Below are positions 27,697-36,566 of a DNA stretch of 64,000 nucleotides, in pieces. The DNA comes from Paenibacillus urinalis. GTDB lineage: Bacteria; Bacillota; Bacilli; Paenibacillales; Paenibacillaceae. The translations under genes and the position numbers were made by a program. The stretch's first letter is position 1. The number at the start of each line of letters is the position of its first letter. The notes under the pieces are model-generated. The model was not told the origin of the DNA. It saw nothing but the letters and a program-made list of their open reading frames with translations, and did not search any database. Location of the stretch: positions 3,973,501 through 4,037,500 of the forward strand of contig NZ_CP118108.1 in NCBI RefSeq assembly GCF_028747985.1. The letters run 5' to 3'.

Positions 27697-28647
27697 TTAC
27701 AATTTCTCCGCTACACGCAGCTTAGCTGAACGCGCTCTGGGGTTCTGCGCAAGTTCCGCCTCGCTCGGCACAATCGGCTTGCGATTAACGAGCTTGAGCG
27801 TCCCTTTACCGCCGCATACACATAACGGGAAGTCAGGTGGGCATGTACATTTCTCCAAATAACTGCTAAAAATCTGTTTGCATATCCTGTCTTCCAGGGA
27901 ATGAAACGTAATAACAGATACTCTGCCGCCTGGTTTCAAGCAGCGAACTGCTTGATGCAAAGCCTCCTCAAACGCACCGAGCTCATCATTCACGGCGATT
28001 CGCAAAGCTTGGAAGCTCCGTTTGGCAGGATGTCCGCCCGTTCTTCTGGCAGCTGCCGGAATACCTTCTTTAATGATATCGACTAATTCGCCCGTAGTTT
28101 CAATAGCTGCAGATTGCCTTTTTTCAACTATTACCCTTGAAATCCGTCTTGAAAACTTTTCTTCGCCATAAACATACAAAATTCGAGCAATTTCTTCTTC
28201 AGACCACTCGTTTATAATGTCTCTTGCTGTTAGATCACCTGACTGATCCATACGCATATCAAGCGGCGCATCGTGATTGTAGCTGAATCCCCGCTCGCCT
28301 TCATCAAACTGTGGAGAAGATACTCCCAGATCGTACAGAATGCCATCGACTTGAGGAATTCCTTCAGTCATCGGAACATCCAGTTCACTTAATACCGCAG
28401 TGAGGTCTCTGAAATTGGTCTTAACAAGTGTAACCTTGGACCCAAATTCTCCGAGTCTTTCTTTTGCATTTTCAAGTGCCCAGTCATCCTGATCGAAGGC
28501 GATCAGTCGTCCCTCGGGTCCCAGTCGTGAGGCAATCAGCGAGCTATGTCCTGCCCCGCCTAATGTGCAGTCCACGTAAATCCCGTCCTGCTTGATGTTA
28601 AGGCCTTCGGTTGCTTCTTCTTTGAGTACGGTAATGTGGTGAAACAC
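27697..28647 (-). CDS. rsmH: 16S rRNA (cytosine-1402 N4) methyltransferase RsmH
   Basis: SAM-dependent methyltransferase acting on C1402 of 16S rRNA in the P site. The N-terminus [14 protein letters not shown]-binding [14 protein letters not shown], and the motifs [13 protein letters not shown] and ERGFSY are diagnostic. Cysteines cluster near the C-terminus ([13 protein letters not shown]). 316 residues with a GTG start and GGAGG 8 bases upstream. Second gene of the mraZ-led operon. Confidence 0.97.
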   Translation of the reverse strand: MFHHITVLKEEATEGLNIKQDGIYVDCTLGGAGHSSLIASRLGPEGRLIAFDQDDWALENAKERLGEFGSKVTLVKTNFRDLTAVLSELDVPMTEGIPQVDGILYDLGVSSPQFDEGERGFSYNHDAPLDMRMDQSGDLTARDIINEWSEEEIARILYVYGEEKFSRRISRVIVEKRQSAAIETTGELVDIIKEGIPAAARRTGGHPAKRSFQALRIAVNDELGAFEEALHQAVRCLKPGGRVSVITFHSLEDRICKQIFSSYLEKCTCPPDFPLCVCGGKGTLKLVNRKPIVPSEAELAQNPRARSAKLRVAEKL

Positions 28648-28694
28648 TTGTTTGTCCTCCAGACATTTTTGTAATTACGGATTGTTCATAAATC

Positions 28695-29132
28695 CTAAAA
28701 CTCAAAATTGAAATCGACCAGCTTTTCGGCAATGTCGTTAAACGTTTCTTCAGATTGGCTGTAATATTGTTCCCATATGCCTTTGCTCCAGATCTCTACC
28801 CGATTGGATACACCGAGTACGACGCATTCCTTGTCCATCTTGGCGTAATCGCGTAAATTCATCGGTAAATTTACCCTGCCCTGTTTATCAAGCTCGCATT
28901 CAGTCGCTCCTGAGAAAAAAAACCGGGTAAAAGCACGCGCATCGGATTTCATTAGCGGCAGAGCCTTCAGCTTCTGCTCCAGAATGGACCATTCATTCAT
29001 TGGATATACGAACAAACACTGGTCCAATCCGCGAGTGACAACAAAGCTCGGGCCGAGAGCGTCACGGAATTTGGCCGGAATAATCATTCGGCCTTTATCG
29101 TCAATGCTATGCTGGAACTCCCCCATAAACAT
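28695..29132 (-). CDS. mraZ: Transcriptional regulator MraZ
   Basis: AbrB-fold ring-forming DNA-binding protein that represses its own division and wall operon. Two SpoVT-AbrB repeats with the DxxxR signatures [14 protein letters not shown] and [14 protein letters not shown]. 145 residues. The start ATG at 29132 has AAGGAG upstream. Its probable binding boxes lie just upstream (separate entry). First gene of the dcw cluster. Confidence 0.97.
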   Translation of the reverse strand: MFMGEFQHSIDDKGRMIIPAKFRDALGPSFVVTRGLDQCLFVYPMNEWSILEQKLKALPLMKSDARAFTRFFFSGATECELDKQGRVNLPMNLRDYAKMDKECVVLGVSNRVEIWSKGIWEQYYSQSEETFNDIAEKLVDFNFEF

Positions 29133-29159
29133 TGTCTACCACTCCTTAGCTCCTGCTCA

Positions 29160-29215
29160 CCACTTTGCTCCACTTTCCACCACTTAAGCATAATTGATTC
29201 GCTTTGAAAAATCAA
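29160..29215 (-). promoter_or_regulatory. mraZ promoter and three MraZ boxes with 10-bp period
   Basis: Sigma-A type promoter TTGATT (29210-29215), 17 bases, TATGCT (29187-29192) on the minus strand. Directly after it, AAGTGG occurs three times at 29180-29185, 29170-29175 and 29160-29165, exactly 10 bp apart. A degenerate fourth copy, GAGTGG (29139-29144), is close to the ribosome binding site. This spacing is that of known MraZ operator repeats, so repression at the start site is expected. Confidence 0.8.
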
Positions 29216-29300
29216 AACCCTTCTCTGCATATGAAACTTTTTGGAAGAGATGTTAGAAAGCTACCTTGACTCAGGTTGAAAAATCAGGTTCGCTCATAGC

Positions 29301-29352
29301 AAAAAAGAGCGATGCCAAAAGCCGGATACGGCTTTTATAAGCATCACTCTTT
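29301..29352 (-). terminator. Terminator after ahcY region boundary (between mraZ leader and ahcY)
   Basis: Long hairpin: outer arms AAAGAGTGATGC and GCATCGCTCTTT, inner arms AAAAGCCG and CGGCTTTT, followed by a T-run on the minus strand. It ends ahcY transcription upstream of the mraZ promoter. Confidence 0.85.
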
Positions 29353-29408
29353 GGCGTTCCAATTCCATATTTCATGTACCAAGCATTCCCAGCTCAGCAT
29401 TTCATAGG

Positions 29409-30674
29409 TTAGACGTTCCAGCTGTCCAAGTATTGAACTTGTTCATCGGTCAATGTGTCTAGCTCGATGTTCAGGCTCTCCAGCTTGTACCTGGCTACCT
29501 TCTCATCAATCTCATAAGGGACGTTAATTACTGCCGGTTCGAGAGTTTCATAATTTTCCCTTACATACCGGAGCCCCAGTGCTTGTAGGGCAAAAGTCGT
29601 GTCCATGATCTCAGCCGGATGCCCATCTGCCGCAGCCAGGTTCACGAGACGTCCTTCTGCTAACAGATACATTTTGCGCCCATCTGCAAACTGGTATTCC
29701 TCAATGTTTTTCCGCACCGTCCGTACTGATGTAGAACGCTTCTTCAGCTCAGGTATGCTCACTTCCACATCAAAATGTCCCGCATTCGCCAGCACGGCAC
29801 CATCCTTCATGACATCAAAATGCTCACCTGTAATAACAGCCTTGTTTCCGGTTACCGTGATGAAGAAATCACCCAGCTTAGCTGCCTCGACCATCGGCAT
29901 GACACGGAATCCATCCATATGAGCTTCAACAGCCTTGATGGCATCCACTTCAGTTACGATAACATTCGCACCAAGTCCCTTGGCACGCATCGCAACGCCC
30001 TTACCGCACCAGCCATATCCGACGACTACGACAGTACTTCCGGCAACGACAAGATTTGTAGTCCGGATTATTCCATCAAAGGCAGATTGCCCTGTCCCAT
30101 AACGATTGTCGAATAAGTGTTTGCAATATGCGTCATTTACAGCCACCATCGGCAAGTTTAACACCTTCTGTTTTTCGAGGGCTTTCAGCTTAATAATACC
30201 CGTTGTCGTTTCTTCTGCTCCCCCGCGAATCGTCTCCAGCAGATCCGGACGCTCGGAATGCAGAATGGTTACAAGATCTCCACCATCATCAATAATGAAG
30301 TCAGGCTTCGTCTCCAGTGATTTCAGGATCAAATTCTTATATTCCACCGGATCAGGATTATATTTGGCAAACACCGTGATACCGTCCTCCACCAATGCTG
30401 CACATACATCATCCTGAGTAGACAGTGGATTGCTTCCCGTAATCGTTACTTCAGCACCGCCCGCCTGTATAACCTTCGCAAGATACGCTGTTTTAGCTTC
30501 TAAGTGAAGGCAAATCGTCACTTTAAGTCCCTTAAAGGGCAGATCTGCTTCAAACTCCTTACGCACCCGGTTCAATACCGGCATATGAGCCTCCACCCAA
30601 TCAATCTTCAGATGTCCTTCAGGGGCCAGGTTCATATCTGCAACGATACTGTTCTTAATCACATCCGTGCTCAT
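29409..30674 (-). CDS. ahcY: Adenosylhomocysteinase
   Basis: NAD-dependent hydrolase splitting S-adenosylhomocysteine to adenosine and homocysteine, removing the inhibitor of methyltransferases. The NAD fold is VVVGYGWCGKGVAMRAKG, with LPMVAVNDAYCKHLFDN and NAGHFDVE as family signatures. The length, 421 residues, fits the shorter prokaryotic form. B. subtilis uses the Pfs/MtnN route, so this gene is an addition next to the dcw cluster. ATG at 30674 has GGAGG 6 bases upstream. It follows bshC by 13 bases. Confidence 0.96.
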   Translation of the reverse strand: MSTDVIKNSIVADMNLAPEGHLKIDWVEAHMPVLNRVRKEFEADLPFKGLKVTICLHLEAKTAYLAKVIQAGGAEVTITGSNPLSTQDDVCAALVEDGITVFAKYNPDPVEYKNLILKSLETKPDFIIDDGGDLVTILHSERPDLLETIRGGAEETTTGIIKLKALEKQKVLNLPMVAVNDAYCKHLFDNRYGTGQSAFDGIIRTTNLVVAGSTVVVVGYGWCGKGVAMRAKGLGANVIVTEVDAIKAVEAHMDGFRVMPMVEAAKLGDFFITVTGNKAVITGEHFDVMKDGAVLANAGHFDVEVSIPELKKRSTSVRTVRKNIEEYQFADGRKMYLLAEGRLVNLAAADGHPAEIMDTTFALQALGLRYVRENYETLEPAVINVPYEIDEKVARYKLESLNIELDTLTDEQVQYLDSWNV

Positions 30675-30687
30675 CTTGTTCCTCCAA

Positions 30688-32322
30688 TTATATATACAAA
30701 ATATGATGGTTACCGCTCATATCAGCAGGAACCTCCATTAATTCCTTCAACCAGCCCGTTCCATACCGGTTAAGGTAATAGTAAGCATTGTAGACTCTTT
30801 CCTGCGGTCGTTTTGAAGGGAACAGTGATCTTTCTATACAATCCCATTGCTTAAGTGAAGCATCATGTCGCTGTGCAATGGCCTGCTTCGTTCTCTTTTG
30901 CATATATTCAATCTGCTCTTCTATTTTCTCGCTGTTGGTTAATCCCAGTCGTCCAAGTCCCGACTCCAGCTGACCGAGCTGTTCAATTAAAGGCGCATAC
31001 AGCTTGCGGAAAGAAGTCTTTAGATCCTCAAACTGTCCGTTAACATCAAATTCATCCAAGCTGAGCAGCCAGGCTTCTTTCTTCTCATCAAAAGTGAACT
31101 GGATATCTGCAAAATTCAAATCGTATTTATCCATCAGCTTCTGTATATGATGATCCAAAATCGTATATGACAAACGCGGCATAAGTATTGGCATACGAAG
31201 GCCCATTCGGTGAAAGGCATCTTTGGTCAGCGCCCAGTAAGCAATCTCGGCATGTCCAAGTATCGTAGACAGCACCGGGAATAATGAATCCTGCATTAGG
31301 GGCCGGGTCAGAACATTGTTGCTGAATCGCTCCGGATGCTGATGAAGAATTTCAAGCAGCTCTGTTTTGGAAAAAGAGACATACCCTTTGCGATCAACAA
31401 ATCTACCGTCTTCCTTGAATAGCAGCAATCTCGAGCCCTCATGGATATAAAATAAATTTGCTCCTCCGGAGGCAACATCAGCCTGCATTGTGAAGCCGCT
31501 GGTTACAACCCGGCCGGAAGACTCGTGGTAACACTGCTCAAGCATGTCGTTATCTTCGATAATACGTTCGAATACAGGCACTTCGAGCTTTCTTAGCTCT
31601 GGATCTGCCGAGTCCATAAGTACAAGTCCATACGAACCGAATAATTGCCCGAGCAATTTGGCAAACACATCACTCAAGCTAGTATATTCGTCCTGAACTG
31701 CTTCTTTAATAGAAGCGATGAGTTCCGGTTTGTTCTCCGAATCAGGCAGCAGCTCTTCCAGCTCCTGAATAGCGGCAATCCAGTGCTCCTTCTCTACGGC
31801 AACATCGCTCACGGAAGAACGCCCTTCATATTTGCCGGGCATTTTGACTTTGGTTACCGAGAGATCTGAACTCATCAAGTAAGTATGATCTACCTCATCC
31901 CAATCGTGGTCCTCGCCGGCAATCCAGAATATGGGCACGACAGGACGTCCAAGCTTCTCTTCTGCCATCTTGGCCTCTTTAATAATCGTTGCTGCCTTGT
32001 ATATGACAAGCAAAGACCCGGTGAACAATCCACTCTGCTGTCCGCCGGTTACGACCAAAGCATTCTCCTGTGCCAGCCGGGTGAGAGATGCCTTCACTGC
32101 AGGGTGCGGATTTCGACTTTCATTATATATACGCAGGCAATTAACAATTGCCTGTCGGTCTACTCGTGTGTCTCCGGTTCGATCAAGCCACTCGGCACGC
32201 GCTATGTAGCTGGAAACGTCGCGAAAATTATACTCGTACAAATGATGCACGGCTTCATCGTAACGCAAATAATGTTCCGCCAGAGGTGATCCACTACGCA
32301 GCGCCTCAGGAATTAGATTCAT
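30688..32322 (-). CDS. bshC: Bacillithiol biosynthesis cysteine-adding enzyme BshC
   Basis: Last step of bacillithiol synthesis: joins cysteine to glucosaminyl malate. Family signatures include VVTGGQQSGLFTGSLLVIYKA and VPIFWIAGEDHDWDEV, the latter in the nucleotide-binding-like core. A coiled-coil region follows near the C-terminus. 544 residues is usual. ATG at 32322 has GGAGG 8 bases upstream. In B. subtilis it is adjacent to mraZ; here ahcY lies between them. Confidence 0.95.
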   Translation of the reverse strand: MNLIPEALRSGSPLAEHYLRYDEAVHHLYEYNFRDVSSYIARAEWLDRTGDTRVDRQAIVNCLRIYNESRNPHPAVKASLTRLAQENALVVTGGQQSGLFTGSLLVIYKAATIIKEAKMAEEKLGRPVVPIFWIAGEDHDWDEVDHTYLMSSDLSVTKVKMPGKYEGRSSVSDVAVEKEHWIAAIQELEELLPDSENKPELIASIKEAVQDEYTSLSDVFAKLLGQLFGSYGLVLMDSADPELRKLEVPVFERIIEDNDMLEQCYHESSGRVVTSGFTMQADVASGGANLFYIHEGSRLLLFKEDGRFVDRKGYVSFSKTELLEILHQHPERFSNNVLTRPLMQDSLFPVLSTILGHAEIAYWALTKDAFHRMGLRMPILMPRLSYTILDHHIQKLMDKYDLNFADIQFTFDEKKEAWLLSLDEFDVNGQFEDLKTSFRKLYAPLIEQLGQLESGLGRLGLTNSEKIEEQIEYMQKRTKQAIAQRHDASLKQWDCIERSLFPSKRPQERVYNAYYYLNRYGTGWLKELMEVPADMSGNHHILYI

Positions 32323-32406
32323 GAGGTCATCCTCCTATTCATTTAAAGCCTTATTCGATTGTACCGAATGGTTTATATTCCGTCAAAGTAATAATTATAT
32401 ACTTAG

Positions 32407-32470
32407 TATGAATTACATTACACCTCTAGGTGGTGGAATTCATTCTGGTATGAATTACACTACACCTCTA
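32407..32470. repeat. 22-bp direct repeat upstream of bshC
   Basis: Two copies of a 22-base unit beginning TATGAATTACA and ending ACACCTCTA at 32407-32428 and 32449-32470, one mismatch, 42-bp period. The first copy can also pair with GGTGGTGGAATTCAT just after it. A short palindrome TTTGATTC-T-GAATCAAA follows at about 32478-32496 and resembles the repeats before typA. Confidence 0.75.
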
Positions 32471-32488
32471 ACTTGAATTTGATTCTGA

Positions 32489-32519
32489 ATCAAAAAACCG
32501 CCGATGATCACATCGGCGG
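32489..32519 (-). terminator. Terminator after the opp operon
   Basis: Perfect 9-bp arms CCGCCGATG and CATCGGCGG with a 4-base loop, followed by a T-run on the minus strand, 25 bases after oppF. Confidence 0.9.
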
Positions 32520-32543
32520 CACTAAACTACATATTTTTTTAGA

Positions 32544-33482
32544 TCAAGCGTATGGCTCAGCCACAAAATGGCCTTTGGATACTTCGATCAGCTTCGCATT
32601 ATCCAGGTTAAAGGCACTCTTCGCTGCCTCTCCTTCATTGCCTGAACTGATTGGACCCGAATTGTCCTCAGGCATAATAATGCGCTTTTTATTTGCTTCG
32701 ATGTCCGGATCCGGAATCGGAATTGCGGATAGAAGCATTTTGGTGTAAGGATGGATTGGGTTTGCATATAGCTCTTCGCTGTCCGCAAGCTCTACCATTT
32801 TACCCATGTACATAACAGCAACCCGGTCACTGATGTGCTTAACCATGGAAAGGTCATGGGCAATGAACAAGTACGTCAGGCCCAAACGATTCTGAAGATC
32901 CTTCAGAAGGTTAACTACCTGCGCTTGAATAGATACGTCAAGTGCTGAAATCGGCTCATCACAAATGATGAATTTAGGATTTACCGCAAGTGCGCGGGCA
33001 ATCCCGATCCGCTGACGCTGTCCGCCGGAGAATTCATGCGGATAACGGTTCGCATGGTCTGCGTTCAGACCAACGAGATCAAGCAGCTCCTCGATCCGTT
33101 TCTTGCGCTCCAAGCTGCTTCCAGCCATCTTGTGAATATCCAGAGCCTCACCAATAATATCAGATACAGTGAAGCGCGGATTGAGTGATGCATAAGGATC
33201 TTGGAAGATCATCTGCATGTCCCGGCGCATCGCCTTCATCTTATTTGGTGAGAGCTTGTAGATATCTGTGCCGTTAAAGCGCACACTGCCTGCTGTAGGC
33301 TCATACAAGCGAAGGATTGTACGTCCAGCCGTAGATTTACCACAGCCGGATTCTCCTACCATTCCGAGTGTCTCACCTTCACGAATATAAAAGTTAAGAT
33401 TATCTACGGCTTTGAGCGTACGATTCTTCCCTACATTAAAGTATTTCTTAAGACCTTCAACCTCAATCAAGTTCTTGCTCAT
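32544..33482 (-). CDS. oppF: Oligopeptide ABC transporter ATP-binding protein OppF
   Basis: Cytoplasmic ATPase of a peptide importer. Walker [12 protein letters not shown], signature [14 protein letters not shown], Walker [14 protein letters not shown]. The C-terminal oligopeptide/dipeptide transporter extension is present ([15 protein letters not shown]). I place the start at the ATG at 33482 (MSKNLIEVE, 312 residues), with GGAGG 10 bases upstream; a longer frame reads 14 codons back into oppD. It overlaps oppD by 4 bases. Last gene of oppABCDF. Confidence 0.95.
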   Translation of the reverse strand: MSKNLIEVEGLKKYFNVGKNRTLKAVDNLNFYIREGETLGMVGESGCGKSTAGRTILRLYEPTAGSVRFNGTDIYKLSPNKMKAMRRDMQMIFQDPYASLNPRFTVSDIIGEALDIHKMAGSSLERKKRIEELLDLVGLNADHANRYPHEFSGGQRQRIGIARALAVNPKFIICDEPISALDVSIQAQVVNLLKDLQNRLGLTYLFIAHDLSMVKHISDRVAVMYMGKMVELADSEELYANPIHPYTKMLLSAIPIPDPDIEANKKRIIMPEDNSGPISSGNEGEAAKSAFNLDNAKLIEVSKGHFVAEPYA

Positions 33483-34474
33483 GAAGAATGTACCTCCTTC
33501 GCCATAGGATGCAGCTCCCAGCAACGCGCCATATGCGTGTCGCTGAATACCGTAGCACCCGGATCAATACGCTCGCAGATGCTCATTGCACGATCACAAC
33601 GTGCTGCAAACGGGCAGCCGAGCGGCGGCTTGATCAGATCCGGCGGTGTACCTACGATCGGAATGAGCGGCTCGTCCTTCTTCTGATCAAGACGAGGCAT
33701 GGAACGCATCAAACCTTTTGTATATGGATGCTGCGGATTTTTGAAAATCTCGTATTTCGTACCTGTTTCTACCACTTCTCCAGCATACATAACGATAACG
33801 CGGTCTGCAATACCGGCTACTACGCCAAGGTCATGCGTGATCAGGATAATTGAAGTTCCAAGCTGCTCCTGCATATCCTTCATAACATCCATAATTTGAG
33901 CCTGGATTGTTACGTCTAGAGCCGTTGTCGGCTCATCGGCAATCAGCAGGGCCGGCTTACAAGCGAGTGCAATCGCGATCATCGCACGCTGACGCATACC
34001 GCCTGAGAATTCATGTGGATATTGATTAAAGCGCTCTTCCGCATTTTTGATGCCGACCATCTTGAGCATTTTGACCGCTTCTTTAGCCGCAGCATCTTTG
34101 GACATGTTCTGATGCTTAATCAATACCTCAGTAATCTGTTTACCGATCTTGATGGTAGGGTTCAGGGATGTCATCGGATCTTGGAAGATCATGCCGATAT
34201 CTTTACCACGAATGGATTCCATTTGCTTGTTGGTCTTCTTCAGCAAATCCTGTCCTTGGAAAATAATCTCACCTTTATTAATGATGGACGGTGGAGAAGG
34301 AATCAAACGCATAATGGTTTGGGCTGTTACACTCTTACCACTACCGGATTCACCGACAATCGCAACCGTCTCACCCTTGCCGATTTCAAAATTCATGCCG
34401 CGTACGGCCTTTACCTCGCCGTCTCTTACTTTAAATGAAACGTTAAGATCTTTAACCTGCAACAACGGATCCAT
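33479..34474 (-). CDS. oppD: Oligopeptide ABC transporter ATP-binding protein OppD
   Basis: Second ATPase of the importer. Walker [13 protein letters not shown], signature [14 protein letters not shown], Walker [14 protein letters not shown]. The C-terminal part has cysteines ([15 protein letters not shown]) that in this family can carry an iron-sulfur cluster. The ATG at 34474 has AGGAGGT 7 bases upstream; a GTG three codons earlier overlaps it. 331 residues. Coupled to oppF by overlap. Confidence 0.95.
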   Translation of the reverse strand: MDPLLQVKDLNVSFKVRDGEVKAVRGMNFEIGKGETVAIVGESGSGKSVTAQTIMRLIPSPPSIINKGEIIFQGQDLLKKTNKQMESIRGKDIGMIFQDPMTSLNPTIKIGKQITEVLIKHQNMSKDAAAKEAVKMLKMVGIKNAEERFNQYPHEFSGGMRQRAMIAIALACKPALLIADEPTTALDVTIQAQIMDVMKDMQEQLGTSIILITHDLGVVAGIADRVIVMYAGEVVETGTKYEIFKNPQHPYTKGLMRSMPRLDQKKDEPLIPIVGTPPDLIKPPLGCPFAARCDRAMSICERIDPGATVFSDTHMARCWELHPMAKEVHSS

Positions 34475-34486
34475 TATGTCCACCTC

Positions 34487-35437
34487 CTATTTTTTCAGTT
34501 TTGGATCAAGTGCGTCACGGAGTCCGTCACCGAAGAGGTTGAACGCTAACATGATTAAGCTGATCAGACCTGCCGGGAACAACATCCGCCAAGGGTAATA
34601 CATCCATCCTGTAAGTGCGTTCTCGATCATGGAACCCAGGGACGCTCTAGGCGCTTGTACACCCAGACCAAGGAAGCTGAGGAACGCCTCACTGAAGATC
34701 GCACTCGGTACAGACAGAGTCAGTGTTACGATGATTGGTCCTACTGCATTGGGCAGCAGGTGTTTGAAGATAAGGCGAGACGAGTTTGCACCCATGGATT
34801 TGGAAGCAAGTACGAACTCTCTGTTCTTGAGCTGCATAATTTCGCCCCGTACGATCCAGGCCATGTTAATCCAGCCGGTTATACATAGGGCTATAATAAT
34901 CGTGGCAACGCTTGGTTCCAATACGACCAGCAGCAAAATAGTAACGAGCAGGTAAGGAATGGCATACAGAATTTCAGAGAATTTATTCATGATTTCTCCG
35001 ACACGTCCACCATAGAAGCCCATGATTCCACCGTAGATAACCCCAATACAAAGGTCAATCAAGGCAGCTGCAAAACCGATAATGAGCGAGATCTGCGCAC
35101 CTGACCAGGTACGTACCCACATATCGCGGCCAAGATCGTCTGTTCCGAACCAATGCTCTTTGGAAGGAGGCTGATTGGCATTCATCAGATCATTGGTTTG
35201 ATAGTCGTAGCTGGACATCAATGGTGCAACAATCGACATAATAATAATGACAACGAGGATGACTAGGCTGGTCATTGCGAGCTTGTTTTTAAGAAGCCGC
35301 TCCCATGCATCGCGCATAGCCGACACACTTTGACGCTGAATGACCTCTGCTTGCTTCTCATCCGTCCCGATTCTTCTAAAATCTTCAGGTGTAAGCTGAG
35401 TGTTGTTTGGATCGATGCTAGATTGATTTGCAGACAC
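34487..35437 (-). CDS. oppC: Oligopeptide ABC transporter permease OppC
   Basis: Membrane permease. An N-terminal cytoplasmic part with the OppC_N segment (MRDAWERLLKNKLAMTSLVIL) precedes six hydrophobic segments. The ATPase-coupling EAA-like loop is SSRLIFKHLLPNAVGPI. 316 residues, GTG start with GGAGG 8 bases upstream. It follows oppB by 3 bases. Confidence 0.94.
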   Translation of the reverse strand: MSANQSSIDPNNTQLTPEDFRRIGTDEKQAEVIQRQSVSAMRDAWERLLKNKLAMTSLVILVVIIIMSIVAPLMSSYDYQTNDLMNANQPPSKEHWFGTDDLGRDMWVRTWSGAQISLIIGFAAALIDLCIGVIYGGIMGFYGGRVGEIMNKFSEILYAIPYLLVTILLLVVLEPSVATIIIALCITGWINMAWIVRGEIMQLKNREFVLASKSMGANSSRLIFKHLLPNAVGPIIVTLTLSVPSAIFSEAFLSFLGLGVQAPRASLGSMIENALTGWMYYPWRMLFPAGLISLIMLAFNLFGDGLRDALDPKLKK

Positions 35438-35440
35438 TAC

Positions 35441-36379
35441 CTAGCCCTCCTTTCCATTCGAAAGTTTGATGCGTGGATCGATAAGAACATATGCAATGTC
35501 CGTCAGGAAACGAGCCAGCATTAGAATAACGCCATAGAATATGGTAATCCCCATAATCATGGTATAATCACGCGTCGTAATACTCTCAACGAATACCTTA
35601 CCGATACCGCCGATACCGAATACGCGCTCGATCACGACAGAACCTGTAACTACGTTAGCCGTCATTGGGCCAATATAAGTTACAACTGGCATGATCGCAT
35701 TACGAATAATGTGTCTGAACATAATGGTGAAGCTGTTTAAGCCTTTGGCTTTGGCCGTTTTGATATAATCAGCGTGCAATACTTCAAGCATGTTGGAGCG
35801 TGTCAAACGCGCGATATATGCAATAGGCTGGGCTGAGAGCGCCGCAACCGGCAGAACATAATCGAGCGGACCGTTAAGCCCCATTACTTTGAACAACCCA
35901 AGCTCTTGGGCCAGATAAAATTGCAGGAGTGATGCCAGCACGAAGCTCGGAACCGCGATTCCAATAACCGCAAGCACCATAGCTACGTTGTCGATCAGCT
36001 TGCGATGGTTCATTGCTGCCACCATTCCAAGCAGAATACCTACAACGACAGCGACAACGATAGCAACAAGTCCAAGCTTGAGTGAAACGCCAAAGGTTTG
36101 ACCAATAATATCGGCCACATCTTGATTTAGTCGCTTCATGGAGATCCCCAAATCTCCTGTAATGATATTTCCTAAATAATCAATATATTGCACGAACACT
36201 GGCTTATCGAGACCATATTGCTCCATAAGTCTGGCTTGAATTTCAGGTGATGTCGCCTTCTCACTCATAAACGGGTTACCCGGAATCGCCTTCATCAGGA
36301 AGAACGTAGCGGAGATGAGAATAAATAGAGATATCAGCATGAAAATCAGCCTATTGATCACGTATCTTATCATGATCAT
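35441..36379 (-). CDS. oppB: Oligopeptide ABC transporter permease OppB
   Basis: Membrane permease with six hydrophobic segments; typical OppB start (RYVINRLIFMLISLFILIS) and KAIPGNPF after the first segment. The coupling loop is LNSFTIMFRHIIRNAIMPV. I choose the ATG at 36379 with GGGGGG 5 bases upstream; the next ATG two codons on is also possible. About 312 residues. A terminator-like hairpin separates it from oppA. Confidence 0.93.
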   Translation of the reverse strand: MIMIRYVINRLIFMLISLFILISATFFLMKAIPGNPFMSEKATSPEIQARLMEQYGLDKPVFVQYIDYLGNIITGDLGISMKRLNQDVADIIGQTFGVSLKLGLVAIVVAVVVGILLGMVAAMNHRKLIDNVAMVLAVIGIAVPSFVLASLLQFYLAQELGLFKVMGLNGPLDYVLPVAALSAQPIAYIARLTRSNMLEVLHADYIKTAKAKGLNSFTIMFRHIIRNAIMPVVTYIGPMTANVVTGSVVIERVFGIGGIGKVFVESITTRDYTMIMGITIFYGVILMLARFLTDIAYVLIDPRIKLSNGKEG

Positions 36380-36500
36380 GGACACCCCCCGCAAATTAAA
36401 ATAACAGTCGTACTAGTACAATTTTATAGAAACTAGAGAATTAAATCTATTCTAGTTATTTGCGAATTTTACTATTACTTACCAAATATGAACGACATAC

Positions 36501-36544
36501 AAAAAAATCGGGATATATAAGGGTTAGCCCGCATATATATCCCG
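36501..36544 (-). terminator. Attenuating terminator between oppA and oppB
   Basis: Arms CGGGATATATA and TATATATCCCG flank a loop with inner GGG/CCC pairing, and T7 follows on the minus strand. It should end most oppA messages, so that the binding protein is made in excess of the permease and ATPases. Confidence 0.85.
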
Positions 36545-36566
36545 AAGCTTCTATACAGTTATATCC

